Translations under genes and position numbers: made by a program | In this document: positions 26,985 to 35,878 of the stretch, in pieces | Numbering within the stretch: the first letter of the stretch is position 1 | How the letters are laid out: each line of letters starts with the position of its first letter | Notes under the pieces: generated by a model | The model's database searches: none | What the model saw: the letters and a program-made list of their open reading frames with translations, nothing else | What the model was told of the DNA's origin: nothing | Source of the DNA: Pseudomonas rhodesiae | GTDB lineage: Bacteria; Pseudomonadota; Gammaproteobacteria; Pseudomonadales; Pseudomonadaceae | DNA: 64,000 nucleotides | Assembly: GCF_007858255.1 (NCBI RefSeq) | Contig: NZ_VFEU01000005.1 | Span: forward strand, 310,001 to 374,000 | Direction of reading: 5' to 3'

Positions 26985-28775
26985 TCAGAAGTTCACGCCG
27001 AAGCTGAGGGCGAGGAAGTCACGGTCGGTCAGGGTGTTGTAGTCGCCGCCGAAGAAGTCGGTGTAACTGAGGCTGGCGGTGTAGGTGCTGCGGTAGTCAG
27101 CATCGACGCCCACGCTGATGGCCTTGGCGCCTTTGTTGAACAGGCCGTTGGGGCCGTAGCCGGCAACGTCATGGGACCAGGACAGGTTGGGTTTGAGGTT
27201 CACCCCGGCAATCGCGTTGTTGTAGTCCAGGATCGCCCGCGCGCGGTAACCCCAGGACGTCGAGGTGACGAAACCGTCGGTGTCGCCCTGGAATCCGTAA
27301 GCGCCATACACCGAGTCGCGGCCGTAACGCAGTTTGGATTTGTCTTCCAGGCCCGCCACATGTACCACGGCCGCTTCGCCCACCACCGTCAGACGCTCAG
27401 CGCCCAACACCTGGTCGAAGAACTGGGTCATGGAGCTCTGGATCTGGGTGATTTCCTTGCGGCGGTAGCCGGTGTTGTCATCCCCGAAGTTGCTGCGAAT
27501 CGGCGAGGCCGCCTGGCCGGCGACCGGGTTGATCAAGGCCAGGGTCAGGTCGGTGGTGTTCAGTTGCACCGGCGCATTCGGCCGGTAGCTGATCTCCCCG
27601 GTCCAGGCCGTGCCGGTGGGCAACGTGGTGGAGAAACTGGCGCCGAACAGTCGGATATCTTCCGGGTAATCGAGGTAGTACTGGCCACGCCCGAGCATCA
27701 GGCTTTGCACCAGACCCGCACCGGAACCGGGGGCCAGGCCATTGGCCGCGCCGGCGATGGCGCCGAGGGTGGCCAAGCTGGTGTTGTTGGTGATGGTGCC
27801 CACGGTCGGGGTACGGCTGTGGTAGTTCATGAAGTACAGGCCGTACTCGGTGTCGTCGCCCAACCAGCGCAACGCGGCGCCGAACTGGCCGGAATCCCGC
27901 GCATCGCGGTCGCCGGCACGCCGTACGATCACCCCTTCATTGGCCACACTAAAACCCTGGCCGAACGCCGCCGCTACCGGTTGCAAAGGGCGGATGGCCG
28001 GGTTGCCGACGGTGTAGTTATTGGTGCAACCGTCCGCCGCCACATCGCCACCGAAGAACGTGCCGCAGTTGTCCAACACAGTCTGGTCCCATTCCAGCTG
28101 ATAGAAACCTTCCACGGTCAGCTGGTTGGTCAGGCTCTGGGACGCAAACAGCATGTTCACCGGGATCAGGCCTTCCTTGATCTCGGCGCCCGGCCGACGA
28201 AACGCTGACACGTCGATCGGGTTGATGCTGTTAATGGAGTTACCGATGAAGGTGCTTTCGCCCCAACTGACCACCTGCTTACCGGCGCGCACGGTGCCCG
28301 GCAGGTCGCCCAGGGAATAGTTGTGGTAGACGAACGCATCGAGGATCTCTGCGCCGCTGGATTTGGCGCCTTCCTTGCGGTTGTGGTCGCTGATGGGTTT
28401 GAACTCGCGGTCTTCGTCCTTGAGTTCGAAGTCGTACCAGTATTTGCCGCGCACGAATACGCCGGTATCGCCGTACTTCAGCTCCAGATCGTGCAAGCCT
28501 TTAAAGATTTTGGAGAAGGTCTCGCCCTTCTTGAAGTTGAGACGTCCGTCATCCCCCGTGGAAGCCTGGCCCGTGCCGCCGTTGACGGTGCCCACGAGCT
28601 TCTTGTCGGCATCGCGCATGCCCCAACTCGAACCGACCGACAGCGACGAATCGAATTGCCCTTCGATCTCGCCAATGTTGAACGAAACAGCCTGCGCCTG
28701 AGCACAGCAACCCAACGCAACCGCAGCGGCCAGCGCCTGTGGCGTGAAGATGGCGCGCATTGTTGTTTTTGTCAT
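26985..28775 (-). CDS. DUF1302 family outer-membrane protein
   Basis: This 596-residue exported protein is predicted to be a beta-rich outer-membrane protein. I chose ATG 28775 (MTKTTMRAIFTPQ), behind GGGGAAGA, giving a signal peptide cut after AQA. The mature start FNIGEIEGQFDSSLSVGSSWGMRD and the C-terminal FLALSFGVNF (terminal Phe) fit DUF1302 barrels. It is first in a two-gene unit with DUF1329. In other pseudomonads this pair is tied to growth on hydrophobic or aromatic substrates, but no catabolic gene follows here. Confidence 0.85.
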   Translation of the reverse strand: MTKTTMRAIFTPQALAAAVALGCCAQAQAVSFNIGEIEGQFDSSLSVGSSWGMRDADKKLVGTVNGGTGQASTGDDGRLNFKKGETFSKIFKGLHDLELKYGDTGVFVRGKYWYDFELKDEDREFKPISDHNRKEGAKSSGAEILDAFVYHNYSLGDLPGTVRAGKQVVSWGESTFIGNSINSINPIDVSAFRRPGAEIKEGLIPVNMLFASQSLTNQLTVEGFYQLEWDQTVLDNCGTFFGGDVAADGCTNNYTVGNPAIRPLQPVAAAFGQGFSVANEGVIVRRAGDRDARDSGQFGAALRWLGDDTEYGLYFMNYHSRTPTVGTITNNTSLATLGAIAGAANGLAPGSGAGLVQSLMLGRGQYYLDYPEDIRLFGASFSTTLPTGTAWTGEISYRPNAPVQLNTTDLTLALINPVAGQAASPIRSNFGDDNTGYRRKEITQIQSSMTQFFDQVLGAERLTVVGEAAVVHVAGLEDKSKLRYGRDSVYGAYGFQGDTDGFVTSTSWGYRARAILDYNNAIAGVNLKPNLSWSHDVAGYGPNGLFNKGAKAISVGVDADYRSTYTASLSYTDFFGGDYNTLTDRDFLALSFGVNF

Positions 28776-29165
28776 GCGTCTTCCCCGGTGAGTGACAGAA
28801 GGCCCCACCCTACTGCCGCGAATCAGGAGCGATAAGCGCACCAAGGAGGGATTCGTGTTGTCGCTCGAAAGGATTACAGGCCGCTCTGGCTGGGTGCGGG
28901 CGCGGGTATGCGCCGGGTGGATGGGGCACTATCAGGAGCATGGATGGCGAACTTATGACTGTTTCCGGATACGTAACAGTCCTTGTCCTGAACCGCTATT
29001 ACTCATCTTGTTACAAACCGCTATTCTGACCGGGCTTTCAGGGCAAACCGCCCGCTTCCAGGTTTGGAAGACAAGCTGAAGTTCAATAGATTGATGCCTT
29101 CTTTCAATCTGTTACCGGTGTTCACTGACGTTGATTTGTTGCTCCTTGATCAAACGTCTTACTTC
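28776..29165. other. Intergenic stretch that may hold a small RNA on the plus strand
   Basis: No protein gene is supported here: the ORF from 28792 has no ribosome-binding site or protein-like composition. The stretch ends in a strong plus-strand terminator at 29166 that matches no annotated gene, since both flanking genes are on the minus strand. A plus-strand transcript starting around 28980-29080 is plausible, but I could not fix a convincing promoter. Confidence 0.4.
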
Positions 29166-29193
29166 GGCCGCTGCCTGTGCAGCGGCCTTTTTT
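29166..29193 (+). terminator. Strong plus-strand terminator without an assigned gene
   Basis: A 9-bp stem ggccgctgc/gcagcggcc with loop ctgt is followed directly by six T. There is no T-run in the opposite direction, so it acts on plus-strand transcripts. Confidence 0.85.
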
Positions 29194-29200
29194 ATGCGCG

Positions 29201-29229
29201 AAACAAAACGGGGCGCCATCAGCGCCCCG
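29201..29229 (-). terminator. Terminator after the SDR gene
   Basis: An 8-bp stem cggggcgc/gcgccccg (29209-29216, 29222-29229) is followed on the minus strand by TTTTGTTT. It lies 28 bases past the stop of the SDR gene. Confidence 0.8.
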
Positions 29230-29256
29230 TGGGATTCAAGCATGTTCAGGCAATGA

Positions 29257-30168
29257 TCACAGGCTGTATTTCTGCAAGTTGGCCATCATCTCCTTTAACG
29301 CTTCGATATTGTCCTTGGGGTGCGCGGCGCCTTCGAAGTCGCAGATCTGCGCCCAATGGGCGGCCACATCGTCCGGGGAGAACCCGGCTTCGGGGTCGAA
29401 GCCCACGCCCAGGCTGCGCTCCCAGCGGGTCTTGCCGATCCAGCCGCCGCCCACTTCGAACAGCCCCGAGGTTTCCTGGCAGGCCTCACTGCCCAAGTAC
29501 ACCACCAGCGGGCTGACCAGCTCCGGCTTGAGGCGTTCGAACACCTGCGGCGGAATCAAGCCTTCGGTCATGCGCGTGGCGCCGGTCGGGGCGATGGCGT
29601 TGACCAGGATGTTGTTCTTGCGGCCTTCCAGCGCCAGGGTGCGGGTCAGGCCGTACAGGCCGAGCTTGGCCATGCCGTAGTTGGACTGGCCGAAGTTGCC
29701 GTAGATGCCCGAGGTGGACGCGGTGAAGATCACCCGGCCATAACCTTGCTCGCGCAGATGGGGCCAGGCGGCGCGGGTGACTTTGTAGGCGCCTTCGACA
29801 TGCACCCGGTAAACCAGGTCCCAGTCGCTGTCGTCCATTTTATGAAAGGTCTTGTCCCGCAGAATGCCGGCGTTGTTGACCACCACGTCGATACGGCCAA
29901 ACGCATCGAGAGCGTTCTGCACGATCTTGTCACCGTCGGTGACAGAGTCATGGTTGGCCTCGGCGATACCGCCCGCCGCACGAATCTCCGCCACCACACG
30001 GTCAGCGGCCGACGCACTGGCGCCCTCGCCCTGGGTCGAACCGCCGAGATCGTTGACCAGCACCTTGGCGCCATGCCGGGCGAACAACAGCGCATGGGCC
30101 CGGCCCAAGCCGCCGCCGGCACCGGTGACGATCACGACCTTATCCTGAAACTGCACTGACTCACTCAT
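29257..30168 (-). CDS. SDR-family oxidoreductase (MFE-type hydroxyacyl-CoA dehydrogenase-like)
   Basis: This 303-residue short-chain dehydrogenase starts at ATG 30168 (MSESVQFQ), behind GGAG. It has the NAD(P) motif TGAGGGLGRAHALLFA (about 15-30), NNAGILRD (about 97), and the catalytic SNYGMAK (Tyr about 158). A C-terminal extension of about 60 residues with VGFDPEAGFSPDDVAAHW resembles the SDR part of peroxisomal multifunctional enzyme 2, so a 3-hydroxyacyl-CoA substrate is plausible. It forms a single-gene unit ending in a terminator. Confidence 0.82.
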   Translation of the reverse strand: MSESVQFQDKVVIVTGAGGGLGRAHALLFARHGAKVLVNDLGGSTQGEGASASAADRVVAEIRAAGGIAEANHDSVTDGDKIVQNALDAFGRIDVVVNNAGILRDKTFHKMDDSDWDLVYRVHVEGAYKVTRAAWPHLREQGYGRVIFTASTSGIYGNFGQSNYGMAKLGLYGLTRTLALEGRKNNILVNAIAPTGATRMTEGLIPPQVFERLKPELVSPLVVYLGSEACQETSGLFEVGGGWIGKTRWERSLGVGFDPEAGFSPDDVAAHWAQICDFEGAAHPKDNIEALKEMMANLQKYSL

Positions 30169-30286
30169 ACCGAACTCCAATGGCGACAATGGGAATGGCT
30201 GGAGTGTCAGGCACAGGGCCTTTGGTCACAATAAATACGGTCGCGGCTGAATGGTGCGCGATAAGGCTGAGGGATAATTGCGCGCC

Positions 30287-31189
30287 TCAGGAATAGGCCA
30301 CCTGCGACGCTGGCCGCCCGATCCGGTCACGAAATGCCAGGTAGTGCTTGAGCACCTGCACCGGCGCCTCGACCTGTGGGTAATGGCCGATATTGGCCAG
30401 CAGCACCGTGTCGGCATTCGGTATCAACTGCTGGTAACGCTCCACCATGTGGGCACCGGAAATCGGGTCGATCTCGCCGTCGATCATCCGCAACGGCACG
30501 CCCCCCCTTTGCATGGCCTGCACCCAACGCTCGCGCAGGCGCCGACGTTGGGGGATGTAAGCGATCAATTTGTGCAGGATGCGCGGGCCATCGTTGCAAC
30601 TGATCAGGCTCCAGTAATCATCCAGGGCACTTTCGCTGGGGCGGGTGGAGGGGCCGAAAATCTGGCTGAAGCTTTTCGACAGGGCATTGCGCCCGAAGGC
30701 CCGCCCGATCATCCAACCCAATGGGCTGAGCAAGAGTTTCTGCACCAGCGCCGGGCGATGGGTTTCCGGAAACAGCCCACCGTTGAGAAACACCCCACTG
30801 GCCATGCGGAAGCGGCCTTCATAGTGCCGCGCCAACAGTTCTTGGGCGACGCTGTCGCCATAGTCGTGGGCCAACACATGTACCGGTTGATCCACACACA
30901 GATGGTCGAGCAGGGTCTGCTGCAAATCCGCCTGTTCCAACAGGCAGTAGCCATGGTCCAGAGGCTTGTCCGAATCGCCAAAACCGAGCATGTCGCAGGC
31001 GATCACTAGGTAGCGCTGGGCCAGGGCTTGCCACAGGTAATGCCAGTCCCAACTGGCCGTGGGAAAACCGTGGATCAGCAACAGCGGCTCGCCCTGCCCC
31101 GCTACCCAGTAGCGGATGGTACGGCCATGAAAGTCGAAATCCTGGCCACGCTTGCGCCAGGCTCGAAGCGGGATCTCGGCGATTGGCAT
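30287..31189 (-). CDS. Alpha/beta hydrolase with Asp nucleophile (haloalkane dehalogenase/epoxide hydrolase type)
   Basis: The 300-residue protein has the oxyanion segment HGFP (40-43). The nucleophile elbow is AHDYGDS, with Asp109 instead of Ser, as in haloalkane dehalogenases and epoxide hydrolases. Asp241 and His269 complete the likely triad. A helical cap lies at about 135-225. It starts on the last base of the aldolase stop (TGATG), so the two are translationally coupled. The substrate is unknown; a C-X or epoxide bond is a family-based inference. Confidence 0.8.
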   Translation of the reverse strand: MPIAEIPLRAWRKRGQDFDFHGRTIRYWVAGQGEPLLLIHGFPTASWDWHYLWQALAQRYLVIACDMLGFGDSDKPLDHGYCLLEQADLQQTLLDHLCVDQPVHVLAHDYGDSVAQELLARHYEGRFRMASGVFLNGGLFPETHRPALVQKLLLSPLGWMIGRAFGRNALSKSFSQIFGPSTRPSESALDDYWSLISCNDGPRILHKLIAYIPQRRRLRERWVQAMQRGGVPLRMIDGEIDPISGAHMVERYQQLIPNADTVLLANIGHYPQVEAPVQVLKHYLAFRDRIGRPASQVAYS

Positions 31190-31971
31190 CAGGTTTTATA
31201 CCCAGGGTTTTGATGGTCCAGCTTACGCAGCAACGCCGGCCAGGCCAGCGCGCCGCCCATGCCTTGAGCGCTCTTGGTGACGGCCGCGCTCATGGCCTTC
31301 GCTCCCGCGAGAATCTGCGGCTCGATGCCAATCAGCTCGGCGCCGCCGGTTTGCGCCAGTACTTGGATTTCGCAGGCGCGCTGGAAGATAAACATCATCA
31401 GGAACGTGTCGGCGATGCTGGCGCCGCAGGTCAGCAGGCCATGGTTGTGCAACATCAGAAATTGACTGTCGCCCAGATCGGCTTGCAGGCGGGCCTTTTC
31501 CTCGTGGTTCAGCGCCACCCCTTCGTAAGCGTGATAGGCCAGGCTGGAGAGCACGAAGATCGATTGCTGACTGATGGGCAATACGCCCTGTTTCTGCGCA
31601 GCCACGGCGACACCGGCGGCGGTGTGGGTGTGCAGCACGCAGGTCACATCGTGGCGCACTTCATGGATGGCGCTGTGGATGGTGTAGCCGGCTGGGTTGA
31701 TGTCATAGGGGCTGTCCATGCGCTTGTTGCCGGCCTGGTCGACCTTGACCAGGCTCGACGCGGTAATCTCGTGGAACATCAGGCCGTAGGGGTTGATCAG
31801 GAAATCGTCGGTGCCCGGCACTTTGGCCGAGATATGGGTGAAGATCAGATCGTCCCAACCATGCATCGCTACCAGGCGATAGCACGCGGCAAGGTCGACA
31901 CGCGTTTGCCACTCGGCAGCGCTGACCTGGGCCTGGACATTGTGTGGCGATACAACCGGGGCTAGGCTCAC
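31189..31971 (-). CDS. Class II aldolase/adducin family protein
   Basis: This 260-residue protein is a zinc-dependent class II aldolase-type enzyme. The zinc ligands are visible in LHTHTAAG (about 113-120) and HNHGLLTCG (about 175-183), after the early ISAKVPGTDDFLINPYG segment. The group includes fuculose-phosphate and ribulose-phosphate aldolases/epimerases and also decarboxylase-like or orphan members. Coupling to the downstream Asp-type hydrolase suggests a two-step pathway that I cannot name. Confidence 0.82.
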   Translation of the reverse strand: MSLAPVVSPHNVQAQVSAAEWQTRVDLAACYRLVAMHGWDDLIFTHISAKVPGTDDFLINPYGLMFHEITASSLVKVDQAGNKRMDSPYDINPAGYTIHSAIHEVRHDVTCVLHTHTAAGVAVAAQKQGVLPISQQSIFVLSSLAYHAYEGVALNHEEKARLQADLGDSQFLMLHNHGLLTCGASIADTFLMMFIFQRACEIQVLAQTGGAELIGIEPQILAGAKAMSAAVTKSAQGMGGALAWPALLRKLDHQNPGYKT

Positions 31972-32122
31972 GGTGATGACCTCCTTGGCGCACGTTCTTA
32001 TTGTTTTTTTTTTGGGATGGGCCAGTCTAGTCAGGCGCCTTGGCTGGCGGAGTCGCCTTGGCAGCCAGCTTGATGACTGTGCGAGTCAGCTTTGAGAATA
32101 GTTGAAATTCGTCCAAGCGCCG

Positions 32123-32809
32123 TCAGAGAAGCGCCGCCAGTAAAGGCGCGGCGAACAGGTTGAGCAGGCCGGTCAGCACCATCACCAGGCCGGCCACCGA
32201 GCCTTCTTCGCCACCCACCTCATGGGCGCGGCTCACACCCGCACCGTGGGCGCCTACCCCGAACAGCGCGCCACGCGCCAACGGCGTGCGCAACGGCAGC
32301 CATTTGAGCAACACGCCGCCGAGCATGGCGCCGATCACCCCGGTGAACATCACGAATACAGCCGTGAGTTCCGGCACCCCGCCCAGGTCGGATGACACCG
32401 GCATGGCGAACGGCGTAGTGATCGAGCGCGGCACCAGCGACAACGCCACCGAGCTGTCCAACGCCAGCGCTTTGGCCAGGCCAAACGAGGTGGCGATGGA
32501 GGCCGCGCTGCCCGCCACCATCCCCAGCAACAACGCCGACCAGTGGCGCGCCAACAAACGGCGCTGCTGCCAGATAGGCACCGCGAACGCCACGGTGACC
32601 GGGCCTAGCACCCCAATCAACCAGTGGGTGTCGGTGGCGTATTCGGCATAGGCGGTATGCATCGGCACCGCCACCGCCAGCAGCAACACCGGCACCAGGA
32701 CCAACGGCGACAACAGATAACGCCCGGTGCGTCGATACAACCAACGGCTGAAGACATAGGCGCCGAGGGTCAGCGCAAGCCAGAACAACGGCATCAGTTC
32801 AAACTTCAT
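32123..32809 (-). CDS. LrgB/CidB-type membrane protein
   Basis: This 228-residue LrgB-family protein has about six hydrophobic helices and the conserved ALSLVPRSITTPFAM segment (about 122-136) and GAHGAGVSRAHEVG (about 188-201). LrgAB/CidAB systems act in pyruvate or small-acid transport and overflow-linked autolysis. It overlaps the upstream LrgA gene by 11 bases. Confidence 0.87.
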   Translation of the reverse strand: MKFELMPLFWLALTLGAYVFSRWLYRRTGRYLLSPLVLVPVLLLAVAVPMHTAYAEYATDTHWLIGVLGPVTVAFAVPIWQQRRLLARHWSALLLGMVAGSAASIATSFGLAKALALDSSVALSLVPRSITTPFAMPVSSDLGGVPELTAVFVMFTGVIGAMLGGVLLKWLPLRTPLARGALFGVGAHGAGVSRAHEVGGEEGSVAGLVMVLTGLLNLFAAPLLAALL

Positions 32810-33185
32810 GGCGCAACCTCCAGCGGCACACCAGCTCCACGGTAAACGCCGTGACCAGCATCACCGCCAAGGTGCTGCAACCGATCACCAGCAGGATGCG
32901 CCAGCCTTCGTTGCGTACCAGGCCGCCGTAGTCCAACAGGCTCATCAATGCAGGAATAAAGAACAGCAGCATTTCCGCCATTAACACACCGGCGCCCAAT
33001 TGCAGCGTGGCCGGTTGCACCAAGCCACTGGCGAAGGCCACCAGCAACAGGCCCAGGCCCACCACGCCGCCGGGAATCGGCCAGGCCAGCCAGGCGGCCA
33101 ATTGGCATCCCAGCAGGTAGATAGCCAGCAGCACCACCAGTTCGGTCAGCAGGCGGCCAAGGGGTTTAAAGGTAAGACGATTCAT
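32799..33185 (-). CDS. LrgA/CidA-type membrane protein
   Basis: This 128-residue protein has four hydrophobic helices and the family segment PGGVVGLGLLLVAF (about 38-51) and MAEMLLFFIPALMSLLDYGGL. It pairs with the LrgB-type gene, which it overlaps. It is divergent from a LysR regulator, the arrangement typical of CidR-controlled cidAB. Confidence 0.87.
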   Translation of the reverse strand: MNRLTFKPLGRLLTELVVLLAIYLLGCQLAAWLAWPIPGGVVGLGLLLVAFASGLVQPATLQLGAGVLMAEMLLFFIPALMSLLDYGGLVRNEGWRILLVIGCSTLAVMLVTAFTVELVCRWRLRHEV

Positions 33186-33282
33186 GGTTGGAGTCCTCGC
33201 AGGGCTTCTATTTTAAAGAGCCCATGCCTATCCCCGAAGCGAATTGTTAGACTGCCAGCCATTCCAGACTGGAATCGGACCC

Positions 33283-34179
33283 ATGGAATTCAAGCAGCTG
33301 CGCAGTTTTGTCGAAGTGGTTCATCGCGGCGGGTTTACCCAGGCCGGTAAAACCCTGCATATCAGCCAATCGGCGGTCAGTAAGCAGGTCGCACAATTGG
33401 AATACAGCCTCGGCACGCCGCTGCTGGAGCGCACCGGTTCGCACATTCGCCTGACCGCCGCTGGCCGCGTCGTGTTGCAACGCGCCGAAGCCATGCTGCG
33501 CTTGCAAAGCGAACTGCAGAGCGAACTGGACGACATGCAACAGCTCACCCGTGGCGAGTTACGCCTGGGCCTGCCGCAGCTAGGCGGCGATACCTTGTTC
33601 GCCGAGCTATTTGCCGAATACCGCCGACGCTACCCCAACGTGACCATCCAATTGCTGGAAGGCGGCACGCGCAGCATCGAACAGGCGATTCTCAACGGCG
33701 AATTGGAAGTGGGCGGCAGCCTGATGCCCAGCGACCCGGCGTTCGCCTGGCAGGCGTTCTGCGATGAACCGCTGGACGCGTTGCTGCCCGTGGATCACCC
33801 CTTGGCGCAACAACCACAGGTACACCTGGAGGCGCTGGCCGACACGCCGTTCCTGATGTATCAGCGCAGCTTCGTGTTGAATGATCGGCTGCTGCAAGCC
33901 TGCCAAAGCCTGGGCTTTACCCCCAAGGAAGCCGGGCGCAGCGGCCAGGCGGATTTCCTTGCGGCCCTGGTCGCGGCCGGCCAGGGCGTGGTGCTGCTAC
34001 CCAGCGTGGTCGCCCGTGGGCTGGTGCGTCCAGGGGTGGTGCGCGTGCCCCTGCAAGCGCCGGATTATCTGCGTTGGGACATTGCTTTTATCTGGCGCGA
34101 AGGCGCTTATCTGTCGAAAGCCGCCCAAGCCTGGCTGGCACTGTTGCGTGAGTACCCACTCAACCGCGCAGTGCCGTGA
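33283..34179 (+). CDS. LysR-family regulator (CidR-like position)
   Basis: This 298-residue LysR regulator starts at ATG 33283 (MEFKQLRSFVEV). The N-terminal winged helix-turn-helix spans about 1-60 (AGKTLHISQSAVSKQVAQLE), followed by a substrate-binding domain. It is divergent from lrgAB-like genes and probably regulates them. Its 3' end overlaps the convergent flavodoxin gene by 20 bases. Confidence 0.9.
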   Translation: MEFKQLRSFVEVVHRGGFTQAGKTLHISQSAVSKQVAQLEYSLGTPLLERTGSHIRLTAAGRVVLQRAEAMLRLQSELQSELDDMQQLTRGELRLGLPQLGGDTLFAELFAEYRRRYPNVTIQLLEGGTRSIEQAILNGELEVGGSLMPSDPAFAWQAFCDEPLDALLPVDHPLAQQPQVHLEALADTPFLMYQRSFVLNDRLLQACQSLGFTPKEAGRSGQADFLAALVAAGQGVVLLPSVVARGLVRPGVVRVPLQAPDYLRWDIAFIWREGAYLSKAAQAWLALLREYPLNRAVP

Positions 34180-34615
34180 TCAACTCGCCCAGCCACGGTT
34201 CGGCGTCGGTTTCCGGGGTCACGCTTTCGCTGGCATCCAGGCGCAGCATCGGCAGCACTTCGCTCACGCCCAGCTCGCCGAACAGCTCGCGCATCTGCTC
34301 GCCACCGGCGCAGAAGGTATCGCCGTAGCTGGCGTCGCCCAGGGCGATTACCGCGCCAGGCAAACCGCGCAAAGCGGCAGGTAGTTGATCGCGAAGTGTC
34401 GAGTACAGAGGCTGGAGGTTGTCGGGCAATTCACCCATGCCGGTGGTGGACGTCACGGCCACGAGCGCCTGGGGGGCATACGCCTGCACGTCCGCCAGGG
34501 TGGCGCGAGGATCGTGCCAGGCCTCGAAGCCTGCGGCTTTGAGGATGCTGACAGCGTGGCGGGCCACTTCTTCTGCGGTGCCGTACACCGAGCCGGAAAG
34601 GATGGCGACTTTCAT
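34160..34615 (-). CDS. Flavodoxin (MioC-like)
   Basis: This 151-residue FMN-binding electron carrier has the phosphate loop SGSVYGTAEEVA (about 7-18), the TSTTGMGELPDN loop (about 57-68) and GDASYGDTFCAGG (about 94-106) contacting the isoalloxazine ring. I took ATG 34615 over the TTG three bases earlier. It is divergent from the LOV photoreceptor gene with a 129-base gap, so the two FMN proteins could share control. Confidence 0.87.
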   Translation of the reverse strand: MKVAILSGSVYGTAEEVARHAVSILKAAGFEAWHDPRATLADVQAYAPQALVAVTSTTGMGELPDNLQPLYSTLRDQLPAALRGLPGAVIALGDASYGDTFCAGGEQMRELFGELGVSEVLPMLRLDASESVTPETDAEPWLGELITALRG

Positions 34616-34744
34616 CAATCTGATCCTGTAGTTGAGCGAAAGCCTGGGATATTAACAGCTGGCGCAAAAATTTCGCGGCGCCCCGTGCAAGATTCAGCAC
34701 TTGCCATAAACTGCACATTCCACCGACATGCCATGGACCGCTCA

Positions 34745-35212
34745 ATGATTAATGCCAAGCTGATGCAACTGGTCATCAATGCGTCGAACGACGGTATCGT
34801 CGTCGCGGAACGCGAAGGCAAAGACAAACCGCTGATTTACGTCAACCCGGCATTCGAACGGCTGACCGGTTACACCTTGGATGAAATCCTCTATCAGGAC
34901 TGCCGCTTCCTGCAATCGGGCGATCGCGACCAACCCGCGCTGATGGCCATTCGCGACACGCTGGAGAGCGGCGGCGCCTGCCGAGAAATCCTGCGTAATT
35001 ACCGCAAGGACGGCAGTCATTTCTGGAATGAGCTGTCGCTGTCGACGGTTTATAACCAGGCCGACAAGCAGACGTATTTTGTCGGTGTGCAAAAGGACGT
35101 CACCCAGCAGGTCAAGGCCCAACAGCGCGTGGCCCAGTTGGAAGCCGAACTGGCCCAGGTCAAGGCCGAGCTGGCCGCCCTTCGCGCGACCAGCGGAACA
35201 AACAAAATTTAG
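34745..35212 (+). CDS. Short LOV-domain blue-light photoreceptor
   Basis: This 155-residue protein is almost entirely a LOV domain with short N- and C-caps, as in P. putida SB1-LOV. The start MINAKLMQLVINASNDGIVVAE and the flavin motif YQDCRFLQ are clear; the photoreactive Cys is residue 53. RNYRKDGSHFWNELSLS supplies the rest of the FMN pocket. A C-terminal coiled coil (about 120-150) probably mediates dimerisation. There is no output domain, so it must signal through a protein partner; the class II LitR regulator 0.7 kb away is the obvious one. I chose ATG 34745 because it matches the known short-LOV N-terminus. Confidence 0.92.
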   Translation: MINAKLMQLVINASNDGIVVAEREGKDKPLIYVNPAFERLTGYTLDEILYQDCRFLQSGDRDQPALMAIRDTLESGGACREILRNYRKDGSHFWNELSLSTVYNQADKQTYFVGVQKDVTQQVKAQQRVAQLEAELAQVKAELAALRATSGTNKI

Positions 35213-35270
35213 AAAACAGGGTCACTAAAGGGGATAATGGCGCTTTAGCACCTCCTACCGAGCAACGGCG

Positions 35271-35876
35271 ATGCCACGCAACGCACTTCTGACCCAGGAT
35301 GAACTGGACTTCATTCAGAACATGCAGCACAACCCGCAACTCAACCTGCGGGATTCTTCGTCGAGCCTGACCGTCAACGGCGGCGCGCAGATTCGCGATT
35401 TACTCACCCGCCTCGCGGCTCATGACCATGTGACCATCCAGGCGCAGTTCGACAACCAGCAACTGACCTTCCCTTTGCAGTTGGTAGAGGACGAGTTCAA
35501 CGCGGTGCATCTGCGGCTAGGCGTGCCGAGTATTTTCGAAGACGGGCCCATGATTCGCCCGTGGCGGCTGGCGCTGGAAACGCCGGTGGCATTGGAGAAT
35601 ATCCGGGGCATCCCTGGCGCCCTGTGGGTGCATGAGGTGTCATTCAAAGGCGTGCTGGTGGAAATCCGCGGGCGCTTCAAGCCGCCGAAAACCTTTGCGT
35701 TGTGGTTCAGCCCTTCCGGCTACGAGCGCATCGCCCTGCGCGGCACGCTGCAACGGGAAACCGCGCGGGGCCTGTTCGCCTATCGCATAAGCCAGAGCAA
35801 CGTGGACGAAACCGAGCGCCTGCGCCACTTCATCCTGCACCAGCACCGCCTGGCGCACCCGCACGTGCATGCCTGA
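35271..35876 (+). CDS. Hypothetical protein, possibly YcgR/PilZ-like
   Basis: This 201-residue soluble protein lies between the LOV gene and the LitR-type gene. The N-terminal half (about 40-110: VTIQAQFDNQQLTFPLQLVEDEF..LRLGVPSIFED) resembles the N-terminal beta-barrel seen before PilZ domains. The C-terminal half (about 115-200) is a second beta-rich region with no clear RxxxR..DxSxxG c-di-GMP motif. I cannot assign a function. It starts 58 bases after the LOV gene on the same strand and could be co-transcribed with it. Confidence 0.6.
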   Translation: MPRNALLTQDELDFIQNMQHNPQLNLRDSSSSLTVNGGAQIRDLLTRLAAHDHVTIQAQFDNQQLTFPLQLVEDEFNAVHLRLGVPSIFEDGPMIRPWRLALETPVALENIRGIPGALWVHEVSFKGVLVEIRGRFKPPKTFALWFSPSGYERIALRGTLQRETARGLFAYRISQSNVDETERLRHFILHQHRLAHPHVHA

Positions 35877-35878
35877 AA

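Noticed and set aside
25762..27042. 426-codon frame on the plus strand
   Set aside because: It mirrors the DUF1329 gene; the composition is that of a shadow frame.
28792..29079. 95-codon frame upstream of the orphan terminator
   Set aside because: It has no ribosome-binding site and unlikely composition. A small RNA explains the terminator better.
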